Below, one piece after another: positions 1-13,199 of a stretch of 64,000 nt of DNA. The DNA is from Lentibacillus sp. JNUCC-1. GTDB lineage: Bacteria > Bacillota > Bacilli > Bacillales > Amphibacillaceae. The stretch is taken from the NCBI RefSeq assembly GCF_009741735.1, contig NZ_WHOH01000001.1, forward strand, positions 1,054,001 to 1,118,000. Reading direction: 5' to 3'. The position numbers and the translations under genes were made by a program. The notes beneath the pieces were generated by a model that was given only the letters and a program-made list of their open reading frames with translations, searched no databases and had not been told where the DNA came from. Numbering within the stretch: position 1 is the first letter of the stretch; every line of letters starts with the position of its first letter.

Positions 1-1355
1 GCTCTTCTTTCAACGTCTTCACGGTTTCGGCGTACTCAGGAACGTCATAAACGTTATTCAGCTCATGGGGATCTTTTTTTAAGTCGAACAGTTCCCACTC
101 AGGTTCACGGGATTCATCAAGTGTGTTGGACGAACCCAGCGCCTCGCCGTAATAATAGATTAGCTTATAACGGTGCGTGCGCATGCCGTAATGGGCTACG
201 ACTTTGTGCGGTTCACTCAGATGCTCCCAGTACCGGTAGTAGTGGGACGTCTGCCAGTCGTCGGGCGTCCGTTCCTCAAGCACCGGACGCAGACTTGTCC
301 CTTGCATGAACTCGGGGATCTCAACGCCCGCGTAATCCAGGAAGGTCTCCGCAAAGTCCACGTTTAAAGCGAAATCCTCTGTCGTGGTCCCAGCTCGCAC
401 GCCTTCTGGATAGCGGACGATGAATGGCATGCGGAGCGATTCTTCATACATGAACCGCTTATCATACCAGCCGTGGTCCCCAGGAAAAATCCTTGGTCAG
501 ATGTATAGATCACAATCGTGTTGTCAGCCAGTCCGGCTTCATCCAGATAGTCAAGCATACGTCCGACGTTATCATCGATCGAGGCAACGACGCGCAAATA
601 ATCCTTAATGTACCGCTGATATTTCCAGCTTTTCAACTCAGCCGGGGTCAAGCCCTCGGGCGGTTCAACTTTTAAATCAATTTCATTCAAATCGCTCTCA
701 ATCCGCATAGTAGCCTCTTTTGCAGCATTGGACCGGTTTGAATAATCATCGTTAAAGGTGACCGGCTCAGGGATGTCGACCTCGTCATACATATGGGCAT
801 GTTTCGCGTCAGGTTCCCACGGCCGGTGGGGGGCTTTATGGTGACACATTAGGAAAAACGGCTGATCCTCGGTTCGTTTTTTCAGCCAGTCCAACGAGAG
901 GTCTGTGATGATGTCGGTCACATACCCCTCATATTGCTTCTCCTCTCCCATTTCATACATCGGCGGATTGTGATATTCCCCTGGCCGGGCAACACATTCC
1001 AGTAGTCAAACCCGGTTGGATCATTGTTGCCGCCATGGCCAAGATGCCACTTTCCGACGATGGCGGTCTGGTAACCGTTGTTCTGTAAAATTTTCTGGAC
1101 GTTCGGCCGGTTGCCATCGAATGTGTCGCCCAGCGTTTTAACCCCGTTCATATGGTTATACTGGCCGGTCATAATCGCCGCCCGGCTCGGCGCACAGATG
1201 GAGTTCGTGCAGAAACAATTGTCAAAACGCATCCCTTCCTCAGCAATCCGGTCCAGATTCGGCGTCTCATTGATGCGGCTCCCATAACAACTCATCGCAT
1301 GTGCCGCATGATCATCACTCATAATAAATAAAATATTCGGCTGTGTTTGTACCAT
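1..1355 (-). CDS. Family S1-type sulfatase (frameshifted twice as read; C-terminus beyond window)
   Basis: Hydrolyses sulfate esters, probably from an imported sulfated oligosaccharide. The protein starts with an alkaline-phosphatase-fold metal site (Asp14-Asp15) and carries the sulfatase signature CAPSR at residues 54-58, whose Cys54 must be oxidised to formylglycine. A GKWHLG motif and a HKAPHRPW segment follow, as in family S1. There is no signal peptide, so it is predicted to be cytoplasmic. The ATG is preceded by AAAGGGG with a 7-base gap. The frame breaks at 978-981 and again at 478-481; in both places adding one G to a four-G run (coding strand) restores the sulfatase reading, including the GDHGW motif, and the frame then stays open to base 1. 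It lies downstream of the ThuA-like and GH29 genes on the same strand. The exact substrate is not readable from the sequence. Confidence 0.88.
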
Positions 1356-1393
1356 TTACATTCCCCTTTCAAAATTTAATACAATTTTGCGCG

Positions 1394-2101
1394 CTACAGG
1401 CCAGGCCCCGAATAATGTCCGCGGACCGGCTCAGATGTATTAGGCGGTGCAGCCCACTTGACAGCGTTTTTAATAACACGCTGAACAGACTGGTTATGAT
1501 AAGTCGGATACGTCTCATGCCCGGGACGAAAGTAAAATATTTTCCCGCGGCCCCGTTTGAACGTCGCCCCGCTTCGGAACACCTCGCCGCCTGAGAACCA
1601 CCTGATAAATACGTGTTCATCCGGTGTCGGGATATCGAAATGCTCACCGTACATCTCTTCTTGCTCAAGTTCTATGTACTCGTCAATCCCTTCAACAATC
1701 GGATGCGTTGGATCAGCGACCCAAAGCCGCTCTGTATCACCAGCTTCCCGCCACTTCAAATCGCAAGACGTCCCCATCAGCTTCTTAAATACCTTGGAAA
1801 AATGCGCTGAATGCAGCACGATAAGCCCCATTCCCTTGAGCACACGAGCCTGCACCTTTTCCACGATCTCGTCCTCAACTTCCTCATGCGCCTTATGCCC
1901 CCACCAAACAAGCACATCCGTCCGGTCCAAAACCGCATCTGACAGTCCATGCTCCGCCTCATCCAGCACAGCCGTTTGCACATCATGTCCTTCTTTTTTC
2001 AAAAAGTCAGCAATCACCATATGAATGCCATCCGGATAAACGTCCCGAACAGCCGCTTCCTCCTGCTCATGACGAAATTCGTTCCAAACTGTCACGCGCA
2101 T
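1394..2101 (-). CDS. ThuA-like (trehalose utilisation family) protein
   Basis: A 235-residue protein of the ThuA family, which has a class I glutamine-amidotransferase-like fold. Visible family features are the N-terminal [10 protein letters not shown], a [13 protein letters not shown] segment, [13 protein letters not shown] and a C-terminal [14 protein letters not shown]. ThuA proteins are genetically linked to Gfo/Idh dehydrogenases that make 3-keto disaccharides, and their chemistry is not well settled. The start chosen is the ATG at 2101, which has AAGGAGGG upstream; a longer frame reaches 2125 but has no ribosome site. It sits between the GH29 fucosidase and the sulfatase, likely co-transcribed with both. 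A role in processing an oxidised sugar is inferred from this neighbourhood only. Confidence 0.8.
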   Translation of the reverse strand: MRVTVWNEFRHEQEEAAVRDVYPDGIHMVIADFLKKEGHDVQTAVLDEAEHGLSDAVLDRTDVLVWWGHKAHEEVEDEIVEKVQARVLKGMGLIVLHSAHFSKVFKKLMGTSCDLKWREAGDTERLWVADPTHPIVEGIDEYIELEQEEMYGEHFDIPTPDEHVFIRWFSGGEVFRSGATFKRGRGKIFYFRPGHETYPTYHNQSVQRVIKNAVKWAAPPNTSEPVRGHYSGPGL

Positions 2102-2124
2102 CAAAAGCCCTCCTTTCTCAAACA

Positions 2125-3801
2125 TCAGCTCAAGCTAAGACTCACACCAGTCACCTCAAGTCCCAAATCCGCCTCTGCAAAAGCCGGCTCGTCCAATACA
2201 ACTGACAATTCATATACATGGTCAGCCGTCACTGCAAATGGCCCAATCGGTTCACGCAGTAAATCTCCAGCCGACACCACAACCGCACGATCGGCCACTG
2301 TCACCTTGTAACGCCGCTCCGAATCAGTGCTTGTCCCTGTCAGTCGCACCAGCACCTCACCGCTTTCCTCAGGCAGGAAAAATACTGAGTGCCGTAATGT
2401 GGTTTCCGTTAAGGTATTATAATTTCCGCGATCAGCAAATCCATAGCCGCTCTCAATCTGAGTTATCTCAGCATGAACCTCATCGCCCGCTGCAAGTTTC
2501 AACGTCTGTTCCGGCACGATCGTCAAATCCGACTCCAGCCTTACTTTAATCACATCCAACTGTTGTTCGAAAACATCCACCGTAAGCACGCAATTCGACA
2601 TTACCCAATCAAGCGTGTTCCCGTCGCCATCAGTTACTTCTGCAACAGTCGATCCAAGCCCCGGGAGCACAACTTGACCATTTTCCGGTTTTGAAAAAAG
2701 ATGCAGGTACAAATCTCGACCGTTCACTGTCACCTCACCCCAAGGCTGACCGCCAAATCGGGTAGCTGTTGCACCTATTACTGAATCAGGATACTGCTTA
2801 AGCCAGTCCCCCACCGCTTCAAGCACTTCCCGCTCAAACGGCACAACCGAACCATCCCCGCGCGGCCCAATGTTCAACAGATAATTGCCGCCCCGGGCCC
2901 GAACGCTGACAAGTCCCTTGATCAGATCACGCACTTTGCCCTCAAAACCTTCACGTGCCTGCCACTTCCGATAGCCCCATGTTTCGCGATAAATCGACGC
3001 CGGCGTCTGCCACGGTCCTTCAAGTGTCTGCGCTGGAATCTGATTATCTCCGAGTGTTCGGAAGTCACCCGTGTTGTTCCAGATCCGGCTATTAATGGCT
3101 GCATGAGGCTGATATTTCCTCACAATCCCAGCAAACTTTGCACTCTGTCCAGGCGTCGGCGAAGACATATCGAACCACACCTCAACAATCGGACCGTAGT
3201 TCGTCATCAACTCTGTCAACTGTGCTTCAATAGCCGGCTCCATCGAAACAGGAATCGGATTGTTATTATTCAGATCAAAGTCATGTCCCAGGTGCCAATC
3301 TACCAGCGAAAAATAGACTCCAAATCCGAGTCCATGCCGCTCACACGCCTCTGCCAGCATTTTCAGGGGGTCTCTGCCAAACGGCGTCTGCTTGACCACA
3401 TTATAATCTGTCGTGGCGGTATCAAACATGGCAAACCCATCATGATGCTTACTCGTGATCACGATATACCGCATGCCCGCATCCAAGGCCAACCGGCAGA
3501 TCGCATCCGGGTCAAACCCTTCACCCGTAAACTCAGCCGCTGCCTGCACATATTCCGCTTCAGCCATGCCAGCCCACATCTGAATCTGCTCACTGTACCC
3601 CTCACGGACCGGTTCCCCGTTCACCTCACCGCCATATACAGAATACAGCCCCCAGTGGATGAACATGCCATATTGAAGGCGCTGCCAATTGGCTGTGACC
3701 GGTTTTTTATCCAGATCAACCCCTCCAGAAATACCATTTGTAACCGCATACTTTTTTCCCAACTCCAGATCACCCTTTGCTCTTAAAAATATGTAACCCA
3801 A
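2125..3801 (-). CDS. GH29 alpha-L-fucosidase
   Basis: Removes alpha-linked L-fucose from oligosaccharides. The N-terminal two thirds is a GH29 barrel with [11 protein letters not shown] near residue 53, [11 protein letters not shown] near residue 122 and the nucleophile segment VWFD at about Asp211. The remaining ~230 residues look like a C-terminal beta domain. There is no signal peptide, so cleavage is intracellular. The frame opens at a TTG (3801) with only a weak AAAGG upstream, so the true start may lie slightly downstream. It is the first gene of a minus-strand unit with the ThuA-like and sulfatase genes, and its promoter region contains two copies of the locus palindrome (3844-3866 and 3927-3949), which suggests control by the ROK repressor. 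Confidence 0.92.
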   Translation of the reverse strand: MGYIFLRAKGDLELGKKYAVTNGISGGVDLDKKPVTANWQRLQYGMFIHWGLYSVYGGEVNGEPVREGYSEQIQMWAGMAEAEYVQAAAEFTGEGFDPDAICRLALDAGMRYIVITSKHHDGFAMFDTATTDYNVVKQTPFGRDPLKMLAEACERHGLGFGVYFSLVDWHLGHDFDLNNNNPIPVSMEPAIEAQLTELMTNYGPIVEVWFDMSSPTPGQSAKFAGIVRKYQPHAAINSRIWNNTGDFRTLGDNQIPAQTLEGPWQTPASIYRETWGYRKWQAREGFEGKVRDLIKGLVSVRARGGNYLLNIGPRGDGSVVPFEREVLEAVGDWLKQYPDSVIGATATRFGGQPWGEVTVNGRDLYLHLFSKPENGQVVLPGLGSTVAEVTDGDGNTLDWVMSNCVLTVDVFEQQLDVIKVRLESDLTIVPEQTLKLAAGDEVHAEITQIESGYGFADRGNYNTLTETTLRHSVFFLPEESGEVLVRLTGTSTDSERRYKVTVADRAVVVSAGDLLREPIGPFAVTADHVYELSVVLDEPAFAEADLGLEVTGVSLSLS

Positions 3802-3843
3802 TGAACCTTTAAAGTTGAATTAAGCCAATAACTCTATTAAGAT

Positions 3844-3866
3844 ATTATTAAAGTTATTATAATAAG
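3844..3866. promoter_or_regulatory. Operator-like palindrome, copy 1 (ROK repressor candidate)
   Basis: ATTATTAAA, five bases, then TATAATAAG. This matches the consensus CTTATTAAA-N5-TTTAATAAG at 16 of 18 arm positions. A TATAAT sequence usable as the minus-strand -10 of the fucosidase unit lies inside the site. It is exactly 83 bp from copy 2. Confidence 0.65.
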
Positions 3867-3926
3867 TAGCAGCATAACATTCTTCAAAAAAGCAATTCGC
3901 ACCATGTAACCGTATTAATATACCAT

Positions 3927-3949
3927 CTTATTAAATCCCTTTTAATAAG
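3927..3949. promoter_or_regulatory. Operator-like palindrome, copy 2 (ROK repressor candidate)
   Basis: A perfect inverted repeat, CTTATTAAA-tccct-TTTAATAAG, about 100 bp before the plus-strand Gfo/Idh gene. The identical arms occur at 31863-31885 beside the ROK repressor gene, the main reason for assigning the site to that regulator. Confidence 0.72.
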
Positions 3950-4052
3950 TGTATTGTAACATGTTTGTGCGATTGTGCCACTATTTATGCTCTTATGTAC
4001 ATTATTTTTAATCAGTAACAGAGAATCCATATATAGAAAGGGGAAGCAATAA

Positions 4053-5084
4053 ATGAAAAAAATAAAGGTAGGAATTATTGGGTGCGGACGCATTTTCCCA
4101 ATGCATGCATTGCCTGTTGAGGTCAGAGAGGATCTTGAATTGGTCGCGGTATGTGACATCAAAGAAGAGCGCGCTCAAACAGCTGCCACAAAACATAATT
4201 GTGCATCGTATACCGATTACATGACAATGTTTGAAGAAGAGGATATGGACGCGATACATATTTGTCTCCCGCACCACCTGCACGCACCGGTAGCCATTGA
4301 AGCTGCCAAACGTAAGATCCATGTTTTAACGGAAAAGCCCATGGCAATTACAATGGAGGATGCTGAAAACATGGTCGCCGCCGCTGATGAAAATAATATC
4401 TCCCTTGGCGTCATTTTTCAAAACAGGTACAATCAGTCTTCACAACTGATTAAAAACATGCTTGAAAATGGCACATTGGGTGCGGTCAAATCCAGCAAAC
4501 TCTCCCTCACTTGGGATCGTTCTGATGATTATTACCGGGAAAGTGACTGGAAAGGCACATGGGATAAAGAGGGTGGCGGTGTCATTATAGACCAAGCCAT
4601 CCATACAATGGACATTGTTCGCTGGCTGATCGATGACGAGATTGATTATGTCGATGCTGTCATTGCCAATCGAGCACACGATTTCATTGAGGTTGAAGAC
4701 ACTGCAGAGGGCGTTATTAAATATAAGAGCGGTGTTGTGACTGCCTTTTACGCGATCAACTATTATTCTTACGATGCACCAGTGGAAGCAGAGCTGCATT
4801 GTGAAAATGGCATCGTCAATATGATTGGCGATTATGCCGAAATCAAACTCAATGACGGACGCACATTTACTGCAGAAAATAACCCAAATGAAACGTTTGA
4901 ATATGAAGAAGGCGTTAAAAGCTACTGGGGCGTCAATCATATCAAACAAATTAATAATTTCTATGACGCCTTAAAAGCTGGCACACAGCCGGATATTACT
5001 GGAAAAGAAGCCTTAAAAACACAGAAAATGATCGTAGCTGTCTACGATTCAGGTAAATCCGGGAAGCGTGTCGCCTTTGATTGA
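4053..5084 (+). CDS. Gfo/Idh/MocA family NAD(P)-dependent oxidoreductase
   Basis: A 343-residue sugar or inositol dehydrogenase-type enzyme. It has an N-terminal Rossmann domain (VGIIGCGRIFPMH), the catalytic EKP motif in VLTEKPMAI near residue 92-98, and a C-terminal alpha/beta domain with GGGVIIDQAIHTMDIVRW. Family members oxidise a ring hydroxyl of sugars or cyclitols, often at C3 or C2. The ATG has AAAGGGG ten bases upstream. It is transcribed divergently from the fucosidase unit across a region with two operator-like palindromes and ends at a strong terminator. It is the only member of the four Gfo/Idh genes here that is on the plus strand. The substrate is unknown; glycosides released by this locus are the natural guess. 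Confidence 0.88.
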   Translation: MKKIKVGIIGCGRIFPMHALPVEVREDLELVAVCDIKEERAQTAATKHNCASYTDYMTMFEEEDMDAIHICLPHHLHAPVAIEAAKRKIHVLTEKPMAITMEDAENMVAAADENNISLGVIFQNRYNQSSQLIKNMLENGTLGAVKSSKLSLTWDRSDDYYRESDWKGTWDKEGGGVIIDQAIHTMDIVRWLIDDEIDYVDAVIANRAHDFIEVEDTAEGVIKYKSGVVTAFYAINYYSYDAPVEAELHCENGIVNMIGDYAEIKLNDGRTFTAENNPNETFEYEEGVKSYWGVNHIKQINNFYDALKAGTQPDITGKEALKTQKMIVAVYDSGKSGKRVAFD

Positions 5085-5095
5085 TCCTTGCCACT

Positions 5096-5149
5096 AAACA
5101 AAGATCCGAACATGATTCCTCAAATGAATCATGTTCGGATCTTTTGTTT
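5096..5149. terminator. Bidirectional terminator
   Basis: A long stem with arms starting AAACAAAGATCCGAACATG (5096-5118) and its near-perfect complement at 5126-5149, with a 7-base loop. It is flanked by A-rich and T-rich sequence on both sides and lies between the convergent Gfo/Idh (+) and GH2 (-) genes. Confidence 0.88.
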
Positions 5150-5233
5150 AGCTTGTTTAAAAAGCACTGTCTCTTCATTTTGCGTCGCTACTGCATATAA
5201 AAATCACACGCCGTATGAACTGAACGCCCAATT

Positions 5234-8329
<3,096 letters not shown>

Positions 8330-8333
8330 TTAT

Positions 8334-8370
8334 AATAAATGAGGGAGACCATTGATCTCCCTCATTTATT
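8334..8370 (-). terminator. Intercistronic stem-loop or terminator before the GH2 gene
   Basis: A perfect 15-bp inverted repeat (AATAAATGAGGGAGA and its complement, 7-base loop). On the minus strand it is followed by ATTATAAGAG rather than a clean T-run, so it may be a partial terminator or an mRNA-stabilising hairpin between the Gfo/Idh and GH2 genes. Confidence 0.6.
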
Positions 8371-8377
8371 CATCCAG

Positions 8378-9441
8378 CTAATCTAAATAAACTTCTTTGC
8401 CTGTTTTAGCAGATTCATAAATCCCCGCGAGGATCTTCATTATCTCAACCCCATCGTTAACCGGTGCGATGGTTTCTGTTTCACCTTTGACACAGTCCAC
8501 AAAATGATCAATTTCATTTTGGAACCCATCCATCATATCAAATGCAGCAGCATCGATCTCAGGTGTCATGTTCAAAATCGTGTTATGCCTCTCGGTTGTC
8601 AGATTAAGACGCGGGTCAATTTCAGCACCGCCCTTTTCACCAAAAACCTTGAGCTCCCCGGAGTCACCTTTGGCGTGAAGGGAGAAACTGGCATCAATCA
8701 TAATGGAGGCCCCATTCTCAAAGCGGATCAAAGCGTTGACCATATCTTCCACAGTATTGTGTTCAGGATCATAATCGGCCGCTTTATAAAATGATTTATT
8801 CTCAATATGTGACCGGTTGCCTAAACGATTGTAAGTGTTTCCGCTGACAGACACCACTTTTGGCTTGCCCATCAAATACCAAGACAGGTCAATGACATGC
8901 ACGCCGATATCAATCAATGGTCCGCCACCTGAACGCTCTTTATCCGCAAACCAGCCCCCGGGTTTCCGATAGCCCTTATATAAGAAGCTTTTGCATAATA
9001 GAGCTCGCCCATATCGCCTGCATCGATGAATTTCTTCAAGACCTTGGCGTTGGTGCCATGACGTCTGACAAACCCTACCTGCATGACTTGTTCAGGATGG
9101 GATTTAGCAACTTCTGCCATTTCCAGTGCTTCTTTCACTGTTTTGCAAAGCGGCTTTTCAACCAGCACATGTTTACCAGCATTGAGGGCAGCGATGGAAA
9201 TTTCCGCATGGGAGTTATTCCACGTACAAATACTGACGGCATCAACCTCATCCAATGCCAGCAAATCATGATAATCGGTAAAGTATTGACTTGCTCCGTA
9301 CATATCTGCTTTATCTTTGGCACGCTGCTCATTTAAATCACACACTGCTGCAATTTCAACGTTTTTGTTTTGCTTATAAGCCTCAAAATGCAGTTCTGAT
9401 ATAGAGCCAGCTCCTATAATACCTACTTTGATTTTTTCCAT
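8378..9441 (-). CDS. Gfo/Idh/MocA family oxidoreductase (one frameshift as read)
   Basis: A dehydrogenase of about 354 residues once the frame is repaired. The N-terminal Rossmann part begins VGIIGAGSISELHFEAY and has an intact EKP motif in VLVEKPLCK. The C-terminal half carries IDIGVHVIDLSWYLMG and ends in YESAKTGKEVYLD. The frame breaks at a five-C run on the plus strand (8955-8959); one more G on the coding strand gives GNPGGWFADK followed by GGGPLIDIG, the usual family sequence. The start ATG has GAGGAGG eight bases upstream. It follows a TIM-barrel isomerase gene by only 22 bases, so the pair is probably co-transcribed and may act in sequence on one keto-sugar. Substrate not readable. 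Confidence 0.86.
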
Positions 9442-9463
9442 TGTCTCAACCTCCTCTATTCAG

Positions 9464-10330
9464 TTAAACCGTTTCCCATAGTTTTTTGACGTTGTCCATA
9501 CTGATCTTGGCTGCTTCCTGGCACGTTTCGAGACCTTCAAACTCTATTGAAATGTACCCGTCATAACCTGAATCTTTAATGGCTTTAATGATTTCCCGCA
9601 GATCAATGTCACCGTGTCCTGTAATCGCCCCTCTCAAATAATTGCCGGCGGTTGTTGTAAGCCATCCAGGACCAGGATGATACCAAGACCGAGGCCGCTG
9701 ATAAAAATCTTTTATATGAACCATCGAGGCGTATGGCAAGTTGTTTCGAACAGCAGCCACGGGTTCTTCATCTACACATAGAAAATTTCCTGTATCCAGT
9801 GTTGTTTTGAAGTTGGGACGGTCTACCTCATGGATGATGCGCTGTATGCGCTCGCTTGCCTGAATGTAAAATCCATGGTTCTCTATACTCGTTGTAATGC
9901 CATATCCCTGGGCGTAATCTGCAATCCGTCGACACGCTTCCACCAATCGGGGCAGGTCTTCTTCAAACTGCCGGTAAGAGGCTTCCTCAGGGGGTTTGAA
10001 TGAGACATCATGGCGCATACGTTTTATCCCTAGCCGGGCTGCGGTGTCAACTTCTTTTTTTACGCGATCTATTTCTTTCTCAAATTCTTTTTCTGATCCG
10101 GGCAAAAAGTCGGCTCCTATCGCATAATTTGAGAGCTCAATATCCCGTTCGGCTGCTTTGGCCAGCAGAGCTTCAATCAGGTCAGGATTATCTGTTAGTG
10201 TATAGCCCATAGGAACGAGTTCCACATGCTTTCCGCCATGATCTGCAGTCCAGTCGACTACATCCAGAATCGTCATGTCCCCGCTATTCAGGGCTCCGAC
10301 AAGGCTGTAACTGCTCATACCAAGTTTCAT
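9464..10330 (-). CDS. Sugar phosphate isomerase/epimerase-like TIM-barrel protein
   Basis: A 288-residue member of the xylose-isomerase-like TIM barrel superfamily. Visible features are KLGMSSYSLVGAL at the start, SIENHGF near residue 148 and LDTGNFLCVDEEP near residue 175, which supply metal-binding Glu, Asp and His positions, plus a C-terminal GYDGYISIEFEG. Members isomerise or epimerise sugars; some relatives in glycan loci cleave or hydrate 3-keto glycosides. The ATG has GGAGG nine bases upstream. It lies between two Gfo/Idh genes and is a paralogue of the product of 12307-13178, with long shared stretches. Role in this locus inferred from neighbours. Confidence 0.82.
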   Translation of the reverse strand: MKLGMSSYSLVGALNSGDMTILDVVDWTADHGGKHVELVPMGYTLTDNPDLIEALLAKAAERDIELSNYAIGADFLPGSEKEFEKEIDRVKKEVDTAARLGIKRMRHDVSFKPPEEASYRQFEEDLPRLVEACRRIADYAQGYGITTSIENHGFYIQASERIQRIIHEVDRPNFKTTLDTGNFLCVDEEPVAAVRNNLPYASMVHIKDFYQRPRSWYHPGPGWLTTTAGNYLRGAITGHGDIDLREIIKAIKDSGYDGYISIEFEGLETCQEAAKISMDNVKKLWETV

Positions 10331-10358
10331 TTACGATTACCTCCAATATCTGCAAACG

Positions 10359-11342
10359 TCAGCTGCGGTGAATTTCGACAGACTGCTTAGTGCGGTCAGA
10401 TGCGTAAGCGCCTTTGACCACTTCAAGTGTCCGCAGCCCATCTTCTCCGGTAATAAAAGGTTTTCTGCCTGTTTGAACACAGTTGATAAAATCATTGACG
10501 AGCTGTTCATTCATATCATCCGCCCATGGCTGTTCAGCAATATTGCTATCTTTATCATTGTAATAGAGTGAATGCTGTTTAAATGCATCCACATATAGGG
10601 TCCCTTCCGTCCCGATAAATTTCATCGTGACATTTCCCCATGTAGGGTACGTTTTCGGCCGAGACCAGCTGGGATCAATGGAGACGATCATGCCGGAGTC
10701 CATTTCCAGCATAACGGATCCGCAGTCTTCTACATCAATATTGTAAAAACGAGTGTCAAACTCGGCGTGGACGCGTTTTGCTTCATCGTTAAACATCCAG
10801 CGCAATACATCCATCAAATGAACGATATGATCGGTTGCCGAGCCACCGCCTGATAAGTCTTTTTCAACGAACCATCCACCTGGCATCTGTCCGTGGTTCG
10901 TCGCATTCACCGCAATGACATCACCTACCTTGCCTGCCTGTATGAGGTTTTTAGCTTCACGAATGGCTGGAATAAAACGGACAGGATAGGCGATTTGCAA
11001 TGAGACACCATGATCATCACAAACTTGAATCATTTCCTTAGCATCCGCAATTTCAGTAGCAATTGGCTTTTCACATAAAATGTGCTTTTTATGAGCGGCT
11101 GCCTGGAGCACGTGTTCCTTATGGTTCGCATTTTCAGAACAGACAATAACAGCATCGAGGTCTGTTTTCAGCATGTCTGATAGTTCTTCAAAATAAGGAG
11201 CTCCATATTGCTCACTGACCGCTCTTCCGCGTTCTGAATCTGCGTCCCACACAGCAGCAAGTTCAGCTTCAGAATGTCTCGTGACGATGTCAGCATACGC
11301 GTAAGCATGCATATGTGCAAAGCTGATAAATCCGATTTTCAT
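10359..11342 (-). CDS. Gfo/Idh/MocA family oxidoreductase
   Basis: A 327-residue dehydrogenase of the same superfamily as its neighbours. It has a Rossmann start (KIGFISFAHMHAYAYAD), an intact EKP motif in ILCEKPIATE and GGGSATDHIVHLMDVLRWMF in the second domain, with histidines in the usual active-site helix. The first 15 residues are unusual because the glycine-rich loop is replaced by FAHMHAY, a variant seen in some family members. Its ATG overlaps the stop of the upstream gene by one base (TAATG), so translational coupling is likely. AAGGAG lies nine bases upstream. It is part of the long minus-strand unit; substrate unknown. Confidence 0.86.
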   Translation of the reverse strand: MKIGFISFAHMHAYAYADIVTRHSEAELAAVWDADSERGRAVSEQYGAPYFEELSDMLKTDLDAVIVCSENANHKEHVLQAAAHKKHILCEKPIATEIADAKEMIQVCDDHGVSLQIAYPVRFIPAIREAKNLIQAGKVGDVIAVNATNHGQMPGGWFVEKDLSGGGSATDHIVHLMDVLRWMFNDEAKRVHAEFDTRFYNIDVEDCGSVMLEMDSGMIVSIDPSWSRPKTYPTWGNVTMKFIGTEGTLYVDAFKQHSLYYNDKDSNIAEQPWADDMNEQLVNDFINCVQTGRKPFITGEDGLRTLEVVKGAYASDRTKQSVEIHRS

Positions 11343-12286
11343 TAGGAACCGCTCCTTTCCATGTAAACAGGCTCACCTGTTTCAACAGATTGCCGCACAG
11401 CTTCTGCCACCTTCATTGCTTCGAGAATATCCGCTCCTGTTACAAGCAGCTCTGCTTCTTGATGTGCAACATCCGCAAAATGTTTTATTTCGCGTTCCAA
11501 TACAGAAACAGCAAGAACATCCCCTTGAACTTTTTCAGATATGTTCAGAACAATCGGCTGGCTGCTGGCAGAATCATAGGAGAGCATACCCGAATCACCT
11601 GTTAACTCAAAGCTGGCACTGCCTGACGGCTGAGCCCATGATAACTCAATGTGTGCGATGGACTGATCTTCCATCCTCAATGTCACAGCTGCATATTCAA
11701 CTGTGTCTCCTGCAGCATTTTGGGTTTGTATGTGTTTACCTAGAACATGACCCACAGAACCAAACGTAGACAGCAGCCAATCAAACTGGCTTAATCCGAG
11801 GTCAAGAAAAATATCTTTCTCCACACCAGGATGTTTGGACCCTTTTGCAAGACGTAATACACCTGTCTTTCCGATGGCTCCAGAGGCAACTTGACCACTT
11901 GCATTCTGGTAAGCTGGTGAAAATCTTAATGACCCAATCGGGTGTATTCCCACGCCTTTTTCCTGACATGTTTCAATCAAAGCAGCAGACTCTTCAACCG
12001 TGCGAGCAAATGGGATATCACACGTCACGTGCATACCAATATCAGCTGCTAGTCGTATCAGTTCAGGTCTGTTCTCAACAGGAACACTTATATCAACCCA
12101 ATCAACCTCTTGTTCTTGAAATGCATTCAGACTATTAATACACAGTTCTTTCATTTCATGCGTCAAATAATCTGTTTTATTTGAGAGGTCTAACACTCCC
12201 GTAACAGTGAAATCCTTGATTTTAGACCATGCTTCATACCGCTCTATCAGCTGTTCCCCATAGCCTGCTATTGCGACTCTCGTCAT
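11342..12286 (-). CDS. Divergent Gfo/Idh/MocA-like protein lacking the EKP lysine
   Basis: A 314-residue protein with the Gfo/Idh/MocA layout: a Rossmann start (RVAIAGYGEQLI), a helix rich in conserved positions, and a C-terminal domain with DIFLDLGLSQFDWLLSTFG. The position of the catalytic EKP lysine reads CDIPFAR, so Lys is replaced by Ile-Pro context and the usual proton relay is missing. The second-domain helix has no histidine at the usual place either. It may bind but not oxidise sugar, act as a partner of the gene it overlaps (10359-11342), or do different chemistry. The start chosen is the ATG at 12286 with AGAGGTG upstream; a longer frame to 12322 has no ribosome site. Confidence 0.78.
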   Translation of the reverse strand: MTRVAIAGYGEQLIERYEAWSKIKDFTVTGVLDLSNKTDYLTHEMKELCINSLNAFQEQEVDWVDISVPVENRPELIRLAADIGMHVTCDIPFARTVEESAALIETCQEKGVGIHPIGSLRFSPAYQNASGQVASGAIGKTGVLRLAKGSKHPGVEKDIFLDLGLSQFDWLLSTFGSVGHVLGKHIQTQNAAGDTVEYAAVTLRMEDQSIAHIELSWAQPSGSASFELTGDSGMLSYDSASSQPIVLNISEKVQGDVLAVSVLEREIKHFADVAHQEAELLVTGADILEAMKVAEAVRQSVETGEPVYMERSGS

Positions 12287-12306
12287 ATGAGACACCTCTT
12301 CCTTTA

Positions 12307-13178
12307 TTAAGCTTCTTCCCAAAACCGTCTAATATTGTCCATACCAATTTTACTCGCTTCCCGACACGCTTCCATACCTTCAAATTCAAGTGAGATATAC
12401 CCGTCGTATCCCGAGTCTTTAATTAGTTTAACGATTCGTCTGATGTCCACGTCCCCTTGGCCAACGATGGATCCGCGCAGATAATTGTCATTGGCCGTTC
12501 GGATCCATTTCCCGCCCCGGGGTTTTTATCATACGGGCGAATATAGAAATCCTTGAAGTGTATCAGCGATGTGTAGGGCAAGTTTTTCTTAACACCGACA
12601 ATTGGATCTTCGTCAACACATAAAAAGTTGCCAATATCCAGTGTGGTTTTAAAATTAGGCCTATCCACTGCTTGAACAAGCCGCTGCACACGATCGCTGT
12701 GCTGGACAGCCATACCATGATTTTCAACTGTCGTCGTAATGCCGTACGGTGCAGCATAGTCAGCAATCAGGCGACTCCCTTCAACCATCTGATCTAAATG
12801 CGTTTCGAAATAGGCAATGGTTCTTTTTTCCGGCGGAAGTGTAAACGCTGTCACGTCATGACGCATATGCTTGATTCCCATTCGATTCATAAGATCAACA
12901 TGTTCCTTAATCCGGGCCACTTCTGCGTCAAATTCTGTTTGGCTCTCCTGAACAAAATTCGCCGGCATAGCATAGTTGGACAATTCAATGCCAACTTCAT
13001 TTGCTTTGTCACGGACTCTGTCAGCCAGCTCAAGATTGTCAACGAGAGTGAAACCATAAGGCACAATTTCCATATGTTCGCCACCATTATCAGCAATCCA
13101 CTGAACCACATCCAATACATCCATCTCTCCTGCTTTAATCGCATCCAGTAAGCTGTACGTGCTTAAACCAAGTTTCAT
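12307..13178 (-). CDS. Sugar phosphate isomerase/epimerase-like TIM-barrel protein, second copy (one frameshift as read)
   Basis: A paralogue of the protein at 9464-10330, about 290 residues after repair. Shared features are the KLGLSTYSLLDAI start, TTVENHGMAVQ, LDIGNFLCVDEDP and the C-terminal GYDGYISLEFEGME. The frame breaks within 12511-12518, where plus-strand C-runs read CCCGCCCC; adding one base lets the frame run through NDNYLRGSIVGQGDVD to a TAA at 12307-12309, matching the paralogue's length (288). The ATG has AAAGGAG eight bases upstream. Having two copies suggests two successive or two substrate-specific isomerase or lyase steps alongside the Gfo/Idh enzymes. Confidence 0.82.
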
Positions 13179-13199
13179 ATCTGATTTCTCCTTTTAAAT

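Noticed and set aside
364..1355. Calling the sulfatase a decayed pseudogene
   Set aside because: Both breaks are single missing G in G-runs and all motifs on both sides are intact, matching the other broken genes.
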